A stretch of 64,000 nucleotides of DNA from Alteromonas lipotrueae (GTDB lineage: Bacteria; Pseudomonadota; Gammaproteobacteria; Enterobacterales; Alteromonadaceae): positions 124,001 through 188,000 of the forward strand of contig NZ_JAESDI010000009.1 in NCBI RefSeq assembly GCF_019249215.1, in the 5' to 3' direction. Of this stretch, positions 22,077 through 31,975 are shown piece after piece (the stretch's first letter is position 1; every line of letters starts with the position of its first letter). The position numbers were made by a program, and so were the translations under genes. The notes beneath the pieces are model-generated. The model was not told the origin of the DNA. It did not search any database and saw nothing but the letters and a program-made list of their open reading frames with translations.

Positions 22077-22547
22077 GTGCGTATACAAATTGTCGCCGTA
22101 GGTACAAAAATGCCCGCCTGGGTCACCGCTGGGGTAGATGAATTCCTTCGCCGTTTCCCCGCCGATTTACCGGTGAGTTTCACCGAAATTCCAGCTGGTA
22201 AACGCGGCAAAAATGCTGATATTAAACGCATTTTAGAAAAAGAAGGCGAACAAATGCTCGCTGCTATTCCTAAAGGTAACCGCGTAGTGACATTAGAAGT
22301 CACTGGTAAGCCTTGGGACACCCCCACATTAGCCAAACAGTTAGATAATTGGAAAATGGATGGCCGTGATGTCAGCCTTTTGATTGGTGGGCCTGAAGGT
22401 TTAGCACCTGAATGTATTGCCGTATCTGAGCAAAAATGGTCACTGTCGGCACTTACCCTACCTCACCCTCTGGTTAGGATTATTCTTTCTGAAAGCTTAT
22501 ACCGCGCTTGGTCTGTTACTCAGAACCACCCGTATCATCGCGAGTGA
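22077..22547 (+). CDS. rlmH: 23S rRNA pseudouridine-1915 N3-methyltransferase RlmH
   Basis: RlmH is a SPOUT methyltransferase acting on pseudouridine 1915 of 23S rRNA in the 70S ribosome. It is 156 residues, the normal size. MRIQIVAVG at the start, the SAM-binding [14 protein letters not shown] and the C-terminal knot sequence [21 protein letters not shown] with HPYHRE are visible. GTG 22077 is the start, with AAAGGA about 10 bases upstream. The rsfS-rlmH pair followed by mrdA is conserved. Confidence 0.97.
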   Translation: MRIQIVAVGTKMPAWVTAGVDEFLRRFPADLPVSFTEIPAGKRGKNADIKRILEKEGEQMLAAIPKGNRVVTLEVTGKPWDTPTLAKQLDNWKMDGRDVSLLIGGPEGLAPECIAVSEQKWSLSALTLPHPLVRIILSESLYRAWSVTQNHPYHRE

Positions 22548-22561
22548 GAGAATAGCCTTTT

Positions 22562-24454
22562 ATGCATCGTAAGCGCCAAGCAATTCGAGACCACTCAGCT
22601 GAAGCAAACTTATTTGCCAGACGTGCGTCTATCGCCTTTATTATTGTTGTAATGATGTTAGGCGTGGTGCTGAATAACCTCTATTCCCTGCAGGTTGAAC
22701 AACACGACGTTTACCAAACCCGTTCAAACGGAAATCGCATCAAGGTGTTACCTGTTGCGCCAAATCGCGGGTTAATTTACGACAGAAACGGCATTTTGCT
22801 TGCGGAAAACCGCCCCGTATTTAGCTTAGAGATCACACCTGAGCAAACCAACGATTTAGACGCCACCTTAGACGGATTAACCCAATTGATGGGCATCACT
22901 CCCGAAGAACGTGAAAGTTTTAATAGCAGCTTAAAGGGCCAACGTCGTTTTAAACCTATTGCCCTTCGTACTAAATTATCTGAAGTAGATGTTGCGCTGT
23001 TTTCTGCCAGCAAACATTTATACCCTGGGGTACAAATTGAAGCGCGACTAGCGCGTCATTATCCATACAAAGAAGCCCTCACCCATGTATTAGGTTATGT
23101 GGCACGCATCAATAAAAAAGATCTTCAAAAGCTGGTAGAAGCGGGGCAAGAAGATAACTATGCTGCCACCCACGATATTGGCAAATTGGGCGTAGAGAAA
23201 TACCACGAAGAGTTATTGCACGGTTCAGTGGGTTACCAACAAGTGGAAGTGAATAACCAAGGCCGTATAATCCGTGTCTTAAACGTCGACCCACCTGTGC
23301 CTGGTAAAGATATTGTATTAAACATCGATCTTTCGCTACAAATTGCTACCCAACAAGCACTGGAAGGTCAACGCGGCGCAGTGATTGTAAGTGATGTAAA
23401 AACGGGGGGGATAATGGCGTTGTTTTCAAACCCAAGTTACGACCCGAACTTGTTTGTGCACGGTATTAGCAGAAAGAACTATTCTGCCCTACTAAATTCA
23501 CCAGACCGCCCACTAATAAACCGCGCCACACAAGGTCAATACCCACCAGCATCCACTATTAAACCGCACCTTGGTCTAGTGGGGCTTGAGGAAGGGATAA
23601 TCACCGAAGAATATACCATTCAAGATAATGGCCGCTATCAGTTACCCAACGTATCTCACACGTGGCGAGACTGGCGAAAATGGGGCCACGGCGAAGTAGA
23701 TATTGCAAAAGCAATAGAGGTATCCTGCGATATCTATTACTACGACTTAGCTTATAAGCTGGGTATAGATAAAATCAGTGAAGCTATGTACGAATTCGGA
23801 TTTGGTGATTTTACTGGTATCGATTTATATGAAGAGTCTGATGCAAATATGCCTAGTAGAGGCTGGAAGCGTGCGAGGTTTAACCAACCTTGGTATATCG
23901 GCGACACTATTCCTGTTGGTATTGGACAAGGGTTTTGGTCTACCACCCCTATTCAATTATCGCATTCAGTGAACACCTTGGTTAATCGTGGTGAGCGTAT
24001 AATTCCGCAAATTATTCGCGGGTTCAGGCATGAAGACAGCTCGGTAGAAATTATTCCACTTAAAACCCTTAGGCCTATTGAGATTAAAAATCAGCATAAT
24101 GTCGATATTGTTCTTAATGCAATGCACGATGTGGTGCATGGTGAAGAAGGTGGTGCTCGTCATACCTTTGCAGACGCCCCTTATCAATCTGCCGGTAAAA
24201 CTGGGACTGCACAGTTATTTTCCGTGGGACAAGATGAAAAATACGATGCTGAAAAAATTGATGAGCGTTTGCGCGACAATGCCATGTATGTGGGCTTTGC
24301 ACCTTTTGAAAACCCTGAAATTTCTGTGACAGTTGTACTTGAGAACGCCGGTGGCGGCAGTAAAAATGCCGCTCCTGTGGCCAAGAAAATCATGGACTTT
24401 TATTTTCGCGATCGGGTTTTCGACACCGAGATTAGCAAGGTTGACGAACAATGA
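22562..24454 (+). CDS. mrdA: Penicillin-binding protein 2 (peptidoglycan transpeptidase)
   Basis: PBP2 cross-links peptidoglycan during cell elongation and works with RodA. It is 630 residues, with one N-terminal membrane helix (ASIAFIIVVMMLGVVLNNLY), a dimerisation domain (NRGLIYDRNGILLAENRP) and the transpeptidase domain. Active-site motifs are the SxxK (PPASTIKPH), SxN (VSCDIYYYDLA) and KTGTAQ. It lies 14 bp after rlmH and overlaps mrdB by four bases (ATGA), so the two are translationally coupled. Confidence 0.98.
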   Translation: MHRKRQAIRDHSAEANLFARRASIAFIIVVMMLGVVLNNLYSLQVEQHDVYQTRSNGNRIKVLPVAPNRGLIYDRNGILLAENRPVFSLEITPEQTNDLDATLDGLTQLMGITPEERESFNSSLKGQRRFKPIALRTKLSEVDVALFSASKHLYPGVQIEARLARHYPYKEALTHVLGYVARINKKDLQKLVEAGQEDNYAATHDIGKLGVEKYHEELLHGSVGYQQVEVNNQGRIIRVLNVDPPVPGKDIVLNIDLSLQIATQQALEGQRGAVIVSDVKTGGIMALFSNPSYDPNLFVHGISRKNYSALLNSPDRPLINRATQGQYPPASTIKPHLGLVGLEEGIITEEYTIQDNGRYQLPNVSHTWRDWRKWGHGEVDIAKAIEVSCDIYYYDLAYKLGIDKISEAMYEFGFGDFTGIDLYEESDANMPSRGWKRARFNQPWYIGDTIPVGIGQGFWSTTPIQLSHSVNTLVNRGERIIPQIIRGFRHEDSSVEIIPLKTLRPIEIKNQHNVDIVLNAMHDVVHGEEGGARHTFADAPYQSAGKTGTAQLFSVGQDEKYDAEKIDERLRDNAMYVGFAPFENPEISVTVVLENAGGGSKNAAPVAKKIMDFYFRDRVFDTEISKVDEQ

Positions 24455-25566
24455 AAAAGAACACGCTCAACCCAAATAAAACCAGTTTTTTACAACGTAT
24501 TCATATTGATGGTTGGCTGTTTTTAAGCCTGTTAGTGCTTATGTCAGTGGGGCTGATAACCCTGTATTCCGCGTCAGGACAAGACAGCGGCCAAGTAGAA
24601 CGCCAAATTACGCGCTTAGCACTAAGTGTGGCAGTTATGTTTGGCATTGCGCAAATTCCCCCCGGCGCATTTCGCCGCCTGTCGACTTACGCTTATATCG
24701 CGGGGCTCTTAATGCTTATCGCGGTGTTATTATTTGGTGACATGGGCAAAGGCGCGCAGCGCTGGCTCGATTTAAAAGTCATACGTTTTCAGCCTTCAGA
24801 GTTAATGAAGCTCGCCGTGCCCATGATGGTCGCCTGGTATATTAGCCAGTTCACGCTGCCTCCTCGCACCATGAATATTGTGGTTGGCTTTCTAATGGTA
24901 GCTATCCCAACGGTACTCATTGCTAAACAACCTGATTTAGGGACATCGCTGCTTATTGCCAGCTCAGGGATCTTCGCGATATTCCTCGCCGGTATGAGTT
25001 GGCGGCTTATCGGTTTTGTTGCGCTGTTGCTCGGTGGTTTCGCGCCCATTATGTGGTTCTTTTTAATGGCTGAATATCAAAAACAACGGGTGTTGACGTT
25101 TTTAAACCCAGAGAGCGATCCACTCGGTTCAGGATACCATATTATTCAGTCGAAAATTGCCATAGGCTCAGGTGGCGTAGATGGAAAAGGCTGGTTGCAG
25201 GGCACCCAATCACAATTAGAATTTTTACCCGAACGACATACCGACTTTATTTTCTCGGTTTTCAGTGAAGAATTTGGCCTTACAGGGGTTATTGTTCTGC
25301 TGATTATTTACCTTTGCGTTATTTTACGTGGGCTTATTATTGCCAGTCGCGCTCAAGACGCCTACTCTAAATTACTGGCAGGCAGCATTACCTTAACCTT
25401 CTTTGTTTATGTATTTGTAAACATGGGGATGGTATCTGGATTACTACCTGTTGTGGGAGTGCCACTTCCTTTAGTAAGTTATGGCGGCACTTCTATGGTG
25501 ACATTAATGGCAGGCTTTGGCATGCTAATGTCTATTGCCACTCAAAAACGACTAATGTCTCGATAA
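24451..25566 (+). CDS. mrdB: Peptidoglycan glycosyltransferase RodA
   Basis: RodA polymerises glycan strands in the elongasome as the partner of PBP2. It is a 371-residue SEDS protein with about ten membrane helices. Conserved pieces include TLYSASGQDSG, GKGAQRWLDL, FQPSELMKLAVPM, AKQPDLGTSLL (catalytic-type Asp) and the final PLPLVSYGGTSMVTLMAGFG. The ATG overlaps the mrdA stop. Confidence 0.98.
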   Translation: MKKNTLNPNKTSFLQRIHIDGWLFLSLLVLMSVGLITLYSASGQDSGQVERQITRLALSVAVMFGIAQIPPGAFRRLSTYAYIAGLLMLIAVLLFGDMGKGAQRWLDLKVIRFQPSELMKLAVPMMVAWYISQFTLPPRTMNIVVGFLMVAIPTVLIAKQPDLGTSLLIASSGIFAIFLAGMSWRLIGFVALLLGGFAPIMWFFLMAEYQKQRVLTFLNPESDPLGSGYHIIQSKIAIGSGGVDGKGWLQGTQSQLEFLPERHTDFIFSVFSEEFGLTGVIVLLIIYLCVILRGLIIASRAQDAYSKLLAGSITLTFFVYVFVNMGMVSGLLPVVGVPLPLVSYGGTSMVTLMAGFGMLMSIATQKRLMSR

Positions 25567-25567
25567 C

Positions 25568-26464
25568 ATGCGCACACTACTGTTAATACTGATTGCTTCG
25601 TTCATACTCGCCGCGTGTAAGTCAGCGCCGAGTGGCCGCTATACTCAGCAGCAAGACACTGCTCCAAATCATGTGGCGAAAGTGCCCGAAACCTTGGATG
25701 CAGTCCCCAAGTATGAAGCATATAGAATGTTTAACAGTCGCCCTTATAAAGTGCTTGGTAAACATTATACCCCGCTTACATCAGGTAAAGGATTTGAAGA
25801 AGTGGGATACGCCAGTTGGTATGGCCAGAAGTTTCATGGCCATTTAACCTCAAACGGTGAAACCTACAATATGTTTGCCATGTCGGCTGCCCACAAAACC
25901 TTACCGCTCCCCTCTTACGTGCGCGTAACTAACTTAGACAACGACAAACAAGCGATTGTGCGAGTGAATGATCGTGGCCCTTTTCACGATAATCGTATCA
26001 TCGATTTATCTTATGCTGCAGCGGTAAAACTGGGGTATCACAATAAAGGTACAGCAAAAGTAAAAATTGAAGTCATTCACTTCGACCCCGAAAATAACGT
26101 GACAGTTGGTGTAAATCCAACCGTTTCTTACGATGAATACATTGGTATTGCCCCCCTTCCCTCAGCTTCATCATCTGAGGTCGCGGCTAGTGCCTCAGCA
26201 CAAAGCGATAACCTTCAGCAAACATCAATGTCGTTAGACGGCTACTTTATTCAAGTGGCAGCGCTATCGAATCAGAAGAAAGCAGAGTCTATTTCGAATG
26301 TGCTTTCTGCACTTTATCAGGTGCCAACACACATGCCAGTAGTAGGCAACGTGTACAAACTTCAACTTGGCCCTATTGAAGATGAAGCCCTAGCTCATGA
26401 ATTGTTAGAGCAACTTAAACAAAACGGCTACCCCCAAGCTTATAAGATAAAACAAACCTTATAA
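25568..26464 (+). CDS. rlpA: Septal-ring lytic transglycosylase-like lipoprotein RlpA
   Basis: A 298-residue outer-membrane lipoprotein. The signal peptide ends in a lipobox around LAACKSAPS. The double-psi beta-barrel domain carries GYASWYGQKFHG, LTSNGE and VRVNDRGPFHDNRIIDLS with the catalytic-type Glu/Asp/His set. A C-terminal SPOR domain (GYFIQVAALSNQKKAES) binds denuded septal glycan. A Ser/Ala-rich linker joins the two. It begins 1 bp after mrdB. Some RlpA proteins cleave denuded glycan strands; activity here is inferred. Confidence 0.94.
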   Translation: MRTLLLILIASFILAACKSAPSGRYTQQQDTAPNHVAKVPETLDAVPKYEAYRMFNSRPYKVLGKHYTPLTSGKGFEEVGYASWYGQKFHGHLTSNGETYNMFAMSAAHKTLPLPSYVRVTNLDNDKQAIVRVNDRGPFHDNRIIDLSYAAAVKLGYHNKGTAKVKIEVIHFDPENNVTVGVNPTVSYDEYIGIAPLPSASSSEVAASASAQSDNLQQTSMSLDGYFIQVAALSNQKKAESISNVLSALYQVPTHMPVVGNVYKLQLGPIEDEALAHELLEQLKQNGYPQAYKIKQTL

Positions 26465-26482
26465 CCCCCCCGTTTAAAAAAC

Positions 26483-26509
26483 CGCCACAACTATGGCAAC
26501 AATGTGGCG
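26483..26509. repeat. Inverted repeat between rlpA and dacA
   Basis: CGCCACA at 26483-26489 is complementary to TGTGGCG at 26503-26509 with a 13-base loop, 20 bp after the rlpA stop. No T-run follows. It may be a weak transcript-end hairpin. The rest of 26465-26711 should contain the dacA promoter, but I see no clear boxes. Confidence 0.35.
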
Positions 26510-26711
26510 AAACGCGTTTCAAATCTGTCATTTATGGTGCTTTTTCGTTGTTTCGTAGCCTAATCTCCATTAACAGCTAAACTTTTTGGTTTAACCCTAG
26601 TCGAACTATGCGCCTTACGTTAGAATTCTAAATCAAGTAGTAGTATTAACTGTGTAGCATGCCTGCTGTTCAGTTATAAACGGATAATAAACGGTCAAAG
26701 AAAATAAAATC

Positions 26712-27896
26712 ATGCTCAGAATAATTCAACGCGCTAAACCGTCTTTTCTCTCCTTCGCTTTTATGCTTTTCAGCGTATTAGCACTGTCAGCGAATGCAGC
26801 AGTGGTTACTCCACCTGCTCCATCGGTAGCGGCGGAAGGCTTTCTTTTAACCGACTTTGAAACCGGACACGTTATCGCGTCGAAAAACGCAGACATGCAA
26901 TTGGCACCCGCCAGCTTGACTAAAATCATGACCATTTATGTGATTGGTAAAGAATTGCAAGCAGGTAACATTAGTCTTTCTGACGAAGTGACCATTTCTG
27001 AAAATGCATGGGCTAAGAAATTCCCAGATTCATCAAAGATGTTTATCGAAGTGGGTACGCAAGTATCGGTAAGCGATTTATTACGCGGTATTGTCGTGCA
27101 ATCAGGTAACGATGCTTGCGTTGCCATGGCAGAGCACGTTGCCGGTTCACAGGCGGCCTTTGCCAGCATGATGAATGCGCATGCACAAGCCATTGGTATG
27201 ACATCGTCTAACTTTGTTAATGCCCACGGCCTGCACGACCCAGATCACTACACTACCCCTCGTGATATGGCTGTGTTGTCTCGTGCACTTATTGCTGAAA
27301 CCCCAGCAATGTACAAAATTTACAGCGAAAAAGAGTTCACCTTTAACGGCATTAAACAATATAACCGTAATAGCCTATTATGGGACAAGAGCTTAAACGT
27401 TGACGGCATTAAAACCGGTCATACATCAGATGCTGGATACAGCCTTATTACTTCAGCCTCACAAGGCGATATGCGCTTAATCTCTGTGGTCATGGGTACC
27501 GACAGTGAAAGAGCCCGTAAGGTTGAAAACAAGAAGCTGCTTAAGTATGGTTTCCGTTTTTACGAAACGCTAACCCCATACCAAGCTGGCGACAGTTTTG
27601 TTGCACACCGCATTTATATGGGCGATAGAGAAACCGTAGACCTTGGAATTAACCAATCTACCCCCATTACCATTCCACGCGGCCAAGCGGCTAACTTGGA
27701 AGCCAATTTTGAACTAGATAAAAAACTAGAAGCGCCACTGGCTAAAGGCCAAGTTGTAGGCACACTTTTCCTTCAACTTGAAGGCGAAGATGTGGCCAGC
27801 TACCCCCTTGTCACTTTGCAAGAAGTAAAAGAAGGCAGCATGTTTAACCGCATTAAAGATTACATTATGCTGCAACTGGGTTTCGACGAAGCGTAA
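26712..27896 (+). CDS. dacA: D-alanyl-D-alanine carboxypeptidase (PBP5/6 family)
   Basis: DacA trims the terminal D-Ala from peptidoglycan pentapeptides in the periplasm. It is 394 residues with a cleavable signal peptide (end near ALSANAAVV). The motifs are SxxK (PASLTKIM), SxN (VQSGNDACVAMAEH) and KTG (GIKTGHTSDAGYS). The C-terminal beta-rich domain and an amphipathic membrane-anchoring helix (FNRIKDYIMLQLGF) are as in PBP5. It is followed by a strong terminator. Confidence 0.97.
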   Translation: MLRIIQRAKPSFLSFAFMLFSVLALSANAAVVTPPAPSVAAEGFLLTDFETGHVIASKNADMQLAPASLTKIMTIYVIGKELQAGNISLSDEVTISENAWAKKFPDSSKMFIEVGTQVSVSDLLRGIVVQSGNDACVAMAEHVAGSQAAFASMMNAHAQAIGMTSSNFVNAHGLHDPDHYTTPRDMAVLSRALIAETPAMYKIYSEKEFTFNGIKQYNRNSLLWDKSLNVDGIKTGHTSDAGYSLITSASQGDMRLISVVMGTDSERARKVENKKLLKYGFRFYETLTPYQAGDSFVAHRIYMGDRETVDLGINQSTPITIPRGQAANLEANFELDKKLEAPLAKGQVVGTLFLQLEGEDVASYPLVTLQEVKEGSMFNRIKDYIMLQLGFDEA

Positions 27897-27925
27897 CATT
27901 ACGCATCGCTACACTAGTTCAAGGG

Positions 27926-27956
27926 CGGCCTGATTGGTATAATCGGGCCGTTTTTG
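27926..27956 (+). terminator. Intrinsic terminator after dacA
   Basis: CGGCCTGATT at 27926-27935 pairs with AATCGGGCCG at 27941-27950 (one G-T pair) around a 5-base loop and is followed by TTTTTG. It separates dacA from the ybeD-lipB-lipA group. Confidence 0.9.
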
Positions 27957-27986
27957 TATTTAATGACTGTATAAAAAGGATATCGC

Positions 27987-28250
27987 ATGGATACCCGTTT
28001 CGATGAACTTCTAGATTTTCCAACAAATCAAACATTTAAAGTAATGGGCATTGCCCATGACGATTTACCTAATCACGTAATTGAATGCTTACAGCAGCAT
28101 GCACCAGGTGATTATTCGCCAGCAGTAAAGCCAAGCAGCAAAGGTAATTACCATTCTGTATCAGTAAGTGTACGAGTGACCAGTAAAGAGCACATGGAAA
28201 CTATTTACACTGAACTTGCTAAGTTAGAACTTGTAAGAGTCGTGCTATAA
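27987..28250 (+). CDS. ybeD: YbeD / DUF493 family protein
   Basis: An 87-residue ACT-like small protein of the UPF0250 family. DELLDFPTNQTFKVMG and the GNYHSVSVSVRVTSKEHMETIYTEL region match. Its role is not established; it is nearly always found next to lipB. AAAAGGA precedes the ATG. It abuts lipB exactly. Confidence 0.95.
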   Translation: MDTRFDELLDFPTNQTFKVMGIAHDDLPNHVIECLQQHAPGDYSPAVKPSSKGNYHSVSVSVRVTSKEHMETIYTELAKLELVRVVL

Positions 28251-28907
28251 GTGAGTACCCTAACCGACTCTGTCATTATTCGGCAACTTGGCAGACAAAG
28301 CTACGAGCCAACATGGGCTGCCATGAAAGCATTCACGGATGAACGTAACGATACGACTGAAGATGAAATTTGGCTGGTTGAGCACGATCCTGTATTCACA
28401 CAGGGCCAAGCAGGCAAAGCAGAACATATCCTGATGCCTGGCGACATTCCCGTGGTGCAAGTCGACAGAGGCGGTCAGGTAACGTACCACGGTCCAGGTC
28501 AGCAGGTAATCTACCTTCTTATCAATATTCGAAGACGCAAGTTAGGTGTACGTCACTTGGTGACAGCGATGGAAGATGCTGTGGTAGGCTTAATGGCCAA
28601 ATACGGTGTTACCGCCTACCCTAAACCCGATGCACCAGGGGTTTACGTAGATGAGAAAAAGATTTGCTCACTGGGGTTAAGAATTCGTCACGGTTGCTCA
28701 TTTCATGGTTTGGCATTAAATGTTAATATGGACTTGTCACCGTTTCAGCGCATCAACCCATGCGGTTATGCAGGTATGGAAATGATTGATACCGCCAGTC
28801 TGAATGGCCCAGATTCGATAAGTGTTGCCGGTGAAGTTCTCACCGACTTACTACTTGAAGCGCTTTCCATTACGGAAAAACGACATAAAGAAGGTTTTGA
28901 TGAGTAA
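28251..28907 (+). CDS. lipB: Octanoyltransferase LipB
   Basis: LipB moves the octanoyl group from acyl carrier protein to lipoyl domains, the first step of lipoate synthesis. It is 218 residues. [17 protein letters not shown] holds the conserved His loop, with the catalytic Lys region ([14 protein letters not shown]) and the catalytic Cys in [11 protein letters not shown]. The start is GTG 28251, directly after the ybeD stop. It overlaps lipA by 8 bases. Confidence 0.97.
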   Translation: MSTLTDSVIIRQLGRQSYEPTWAAMKAFTDERNDTTEDEIWLVEHDPVFTQGQAGKAEHILMPGDIPVVQVDRGGQVTYHGPGQQVIYLLINIRRRKLGVRHLVTAMEDAVVGLMAKYGVTAYPKPDAPGVYVDEKKICSLGLRIRHGCSFHGLALNVNMDLSPFQRINPCGYAGMEMIDTASLNGPDSISVAGEVLTDLLLEALSITEKRHKEGFDE

Positions 28908-29862
28908 CGCACGACCTGTAGCTGGAGTTAAACTCCGCGACGACGAAAAAGTAAAACACATTCCTGTCACCATTATTCCTACTGAAAAGGAAGAAATGCT
29001 GCGCAAGCCTTCGTGGATCAAAATTAAGCTGCCACGTAGCACCGATAAAATTGATCACATCAAGAAGACGTTGAGAAAGAATAAACTGCATTCTGTGTGT
29101 GAAGAAGCCAGCTGCCCTAACTTAGCTGAATGCTTCAACCATGGTACGGCAACCTTTATGATTCTGGGTGACATTTGCACCCGTCGTTGTCCGTTCTGTG
29201 ATGTTGCCCACGGCAAGCCCCTACCGCCAAGTGCGGAAGAGCCAGAAAAACTAGCGAAAACTATTGCTGAAATGAACCTGCGTTACGTGGTAATTACTTC
29301 GGTAGACCGCGATGATTTACGTGACGGCGGCGCACAGCACTTTGTCGATTGTATTAACGCTATTCGTGAACACAGCCCCACTACCACTATTGAAGTGCTG
29401 GTACCGGATTTCCGTGGCCGCATGGATCGCGCATTAGAAATTTTCAAGAATGGTGTTCCTGATGTGTTTAATCACAACTTGGAAACTATTCCTCGCTTGT
29501 ATCGCGAGTGTCGCCCTGGTGCAAATTATCAGTGGTCGCTAGACTTGCTCAAAAAATTTAAAGCGCAGCATCCAGATGTTAAAACCAAGTCCGGCTTGAT
29601 GATGGGCATGGGCGAAGAAAACGTTGAAATTGAAGGCGTACTTCGTGATTTACGTGCTCACGACGTGGATATGTTGACACTAGGCCAATATTTACAGCCA
29701 AGTCGCCATCACTTCCCTGTTAAGCGTTATGTTCACCCTGATGAGTTTGATGCGCTAGGCGCTTACGCTAAAGACATTGGCTTCACTCATGCAGCCAGTG
29801 GCCCTATGGTTCGCTCTAGTTACCATGCCGACCAACAGGCAGCGGGTAAAGAAGTAAAATAA
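28900..29862 (+). CDS. lipA: Lipoyl synthase LipA
   Basis: LipA is a radical SAM enzyme that inserts two sulfurs into the octanoyl chain on lipoyl domains. It is 320 residues from ATG 28900, which has AAGAAGG upstream; a longer open frame begins inside lipB but is not needed. The auxiliary cluster Cys set ([12 protein letters not shown]) and the radical [11 protein letters not shown] are both complete. The C-terminal SSYHADQQ is typical. It is followed by a terminator. Confidence 0.98.
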   Translation: MSNARPVAGVKLRDDEKVKHIPVTIIPTEKEEMLRKPSWIKIKLPRSTDKIDHIKKTLRKNKLHSVCEEASCPNLAECFNHGTATFMILGDICTRRCPFCDVAHGKPLPPSAEEPEKLAKTIAEMNLRYVVITSVDRDDLRDGGAQHFVDCINAIREHSPTTTIEVLVPDFRGRMDRALEIFKNGVPDVFNHNLETIPRLYRECRPGANYQWSLDLLKKFKAQHPDVKTKSGLMMGMGEENVEIEGVLRDLRAHDVDMLTLGQYLQPSRHHFPVKRYVHPDEFDALGAYAKDIGFTHAASGPMVRSSYHADQQAAGKEVK

Positions 29863-29869
29863 GTATAAA

Positions 29870-29896
29870 AAAAGCGGCTCTCACAGCCGCTTTTTT
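29870..29896. terminator. Bidirectional intrinsic terminator
   Basis: AAAAGCGGCT at 29870-29879 pairs with AGCCGCTTTT at 29885-29894 around a 5-base loop, with T-runs on both strands. It lies between lipA and the convergent DUF885 gene. Confidence 0.92.
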
Positions 29897-29930
29897 ATTT
29901 GCCTTTCTTTTTGCTCAGCCAGTTATCAAC

Positions 29931-31811
29931 TTACTCGCCTTGGCTTTTTGATTTTATTTCGTCTATCCACATCGACATCTTGTCACTCAAAATAGGCATT
30001 GGCATTGCCCCATCGGTCAGTATATTGCTGTGGAACGCTTTAATATCGAAGTCATCACCTAAGGCTTCAGTGGCTTGATTACGCAAATGTCTGATATGAC
30101 GTTCACCTACTTTATACGCTAACGCTTGGCCAGGAATAGAAATGTAACGTTCTACTTCTGCAACCGCATCAGACTCAGCCATAGAAGAGTTTTCAAGCAT
30201 GTATGCAATGGCCTTTTCGCGGCTCCAGCCCTTAGCATGCAGCCCCGTATCAACCACGAGGCGCATCGCACGAAGCTGTTCGTCATTTAATCGTCCGTAC
30301 CACATGTAAGGGTCGGTAAACATGCCTAACTCTTTTCCTAAGCTTTCCGCATACAAGGCCCAGCCTTCACTGAAAACGGTATAGCCATTGAATTTTCTAA
30401 ACAGGGGTAAACCTTCTACCTCTTGCTGAATAGCAATTTGGAAATGGTGACCAGGCGCGGCCTCATGAATACTTAAGGTTTCCAAACTGAATTTAGGCTG
30501 GGCTTTAAGGTCACGGGTATTGATATAAAAAATGCCAGGTCTGCTGCCATCTGGTGCCGGAGACATGTAGCTAGCTGCTGCCGATGACGCTTCACGGTAA
30601 GGTTCTACCGCTTTTACAATATAATCGGCTTTCGGAAATACACTGAAAAGCTTGGGTAAACGGGCGTCTATATCCGTTTTCACATCGGTATACGCTTTAA
30701 TTAAGGCTTCATCAGACTCAAAGTAAAATTTATCGTCAGTACGAAGATGCTCGAAGAACGCCGCTAGGTTTCCTTCAAAACCCACGGTTTCTTTAACCGA
30801 TTTCATTTCACCTAATATGCGCGACACTTCAGATAACCCAAACGCATGAACTTCATCGGCACTCAGCGGCAAGGTAGTGTTGTCTTTAATTTTGTATTCG
30901 TACCACGCCTTTCCGTTCGGTAAGTCTGAGTACCCTACGGTAGCGCGAGTGTGTGGCAAATATTCTTCTACTACGAAGTCGTGCAGCTTTTGATACGAAG
31001 GTACAATCATTTCAGTAATCATTCCCTCATACGCTGCGGCTAAGCGTGCTTTTTCATCGTCGCTAATGTCTTCATTTGTCTCAAGTTGTTTTATTGGTCC
31101 GTAGAACACACTCTCAGAGGCTTTTTTAACAACGTGAGCACTTAACTGTGGTACCATTTTTTCGGTGATAGCAGTCGGTAAAACCACCCCTTCCTCAATG
31201 CCTTTTTTCATATACAGGATTACGCTATCGATAAACGCTACGTAGCCTTTAGTACGTGAAATAAAGTTTTCGTAGTCTTTCACCGTAGCAAAGGGCTGCG
31301 CCGATTGGCCCGAACCCAGCATTGGGAAAAAAGTATGCACGCCATACATTTGATTAATTGGCATGTATTGACTACCAAACTGGTAGCCCGCAATGCCGTG
31401 TTCTCTGTCGCTTTTGAAAATATGGTAACTGATCCAGTCTTGTCCAGAAAGTTTAGACGCATCAATAGCATTTATGGCTTCTAAATACGTTTGCTCATGC
31501 GCCTTTGATTTAGCGATAAACGCCTCGCTTAAAGGCTCGTTAAACTTATCGTTATAATCGCTCACACCATAAAATGTCGCCATTACAGGGTTTTGTTCCA
31601 ACGACTCGTTGAAATATTTAAGCGTTAAGGCAGCTAATTTTTCTGCCTCTGTTTTCTTTGCATCCACTTCTATGATGTCTTTAGCTTCACTAACCGTAGA
31701 CTGTAATTGAGTAGAAATCGCCGTATTGTCTTGCTGATGCCCTAAGGCGGGTGCAGCAATTAAGCCACTCACTATGGCAGCACTAAGTAAACTTATCTTC
31801 ATTGTTTTCAT
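29931..31811 (-). CDS. DUF885 family exported metallopeptidase-like protein
   Basis: A 626-residue protein with an N-terminal signal peptide (cleavage probably near ALGHQQ). The DUF885 zinc-protease-like motif HEAAPGHHFQIAIQQE is present, with a downstream Glu region (FSEGWALYAESLGKELG). The probable location is the periplasm. Family members are thought to be peptidases; the substrate here is unknown. It is a single gene, divergent from ansA with about 165 bp between them. An ATG three codons into the protein is an alternative start. Confidence 0.88.
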   Translation of the reverse strand: MKTMKISLLSAAIVSGLIAAPALGHQQDNTAISTQLQSTVSEAKDIIEVDAKKTEAEKLAALTLKYFNESLEQNPVMATFYGVSDYNDKFNEPLSEAFIAKSKAHEQTYLEAINAIDASKLSGQDWISYHIFKSDREHGIAGYQFGSQYMPINQMYGVHTFFPMLGSGQSAQPFATVKDYENFISRTKGYVAFIDSVILYMKKGIEEGVVLPTAITEKMVPQLSAHVVKKASESVFYGPIKQLETNEDISDDEKARLAAAYEGMITEMIVPSYQKLHDFVVEEYLPHTRATVGYSDLPNGKAWYEYKIKDNTTLPLSADEVHAFGLSEVSRILGEMKSVKETVGFEGNLAAFFEHLRTDDKFYFESDEALIKAYTDVKTDIDARLPKLFSVFPKADYIVKAVEPYREASSAAASYMSPAPDGSRPGIFYINTRDLKAQPKFSLETLSIHEAAPGHHFQIAIQQEVEGLPLFRKFNGYTVFSEGWALYAESLGKELGMFTDPYMWYGRLNDEQLRAMRLVVDTGLHAKGWSREKAIAYMLENSSMAESDAVAEVERYISIPGQALAYKVGERHIRHLRNQATEALGDDFDIKAFHSNILTDGAMPMPILSDKMSMWIDEIKSKSQGE

Positions 31812-31975
31812 TATAAAAAATAACCTGTCGTGTATTTATTATTAATTTACCGCCTAATATTGCCTGTTACCGCCTATTGATTACAAGGTTTTTGCGCGAA
31901 CAGGATGACTTTACGTTATGTGCTGTTAGAATGCCGTCATTCTGCCTAAACCCACAAAAGAAGTGAGGTTACGCA

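Noticed and set aside
28822..28899. N-terminal extension of lipA
   Set aside because: The extra residues lie inside lipB in another frame; the ATG at 28900 has a good ribosome site and gives the family length.
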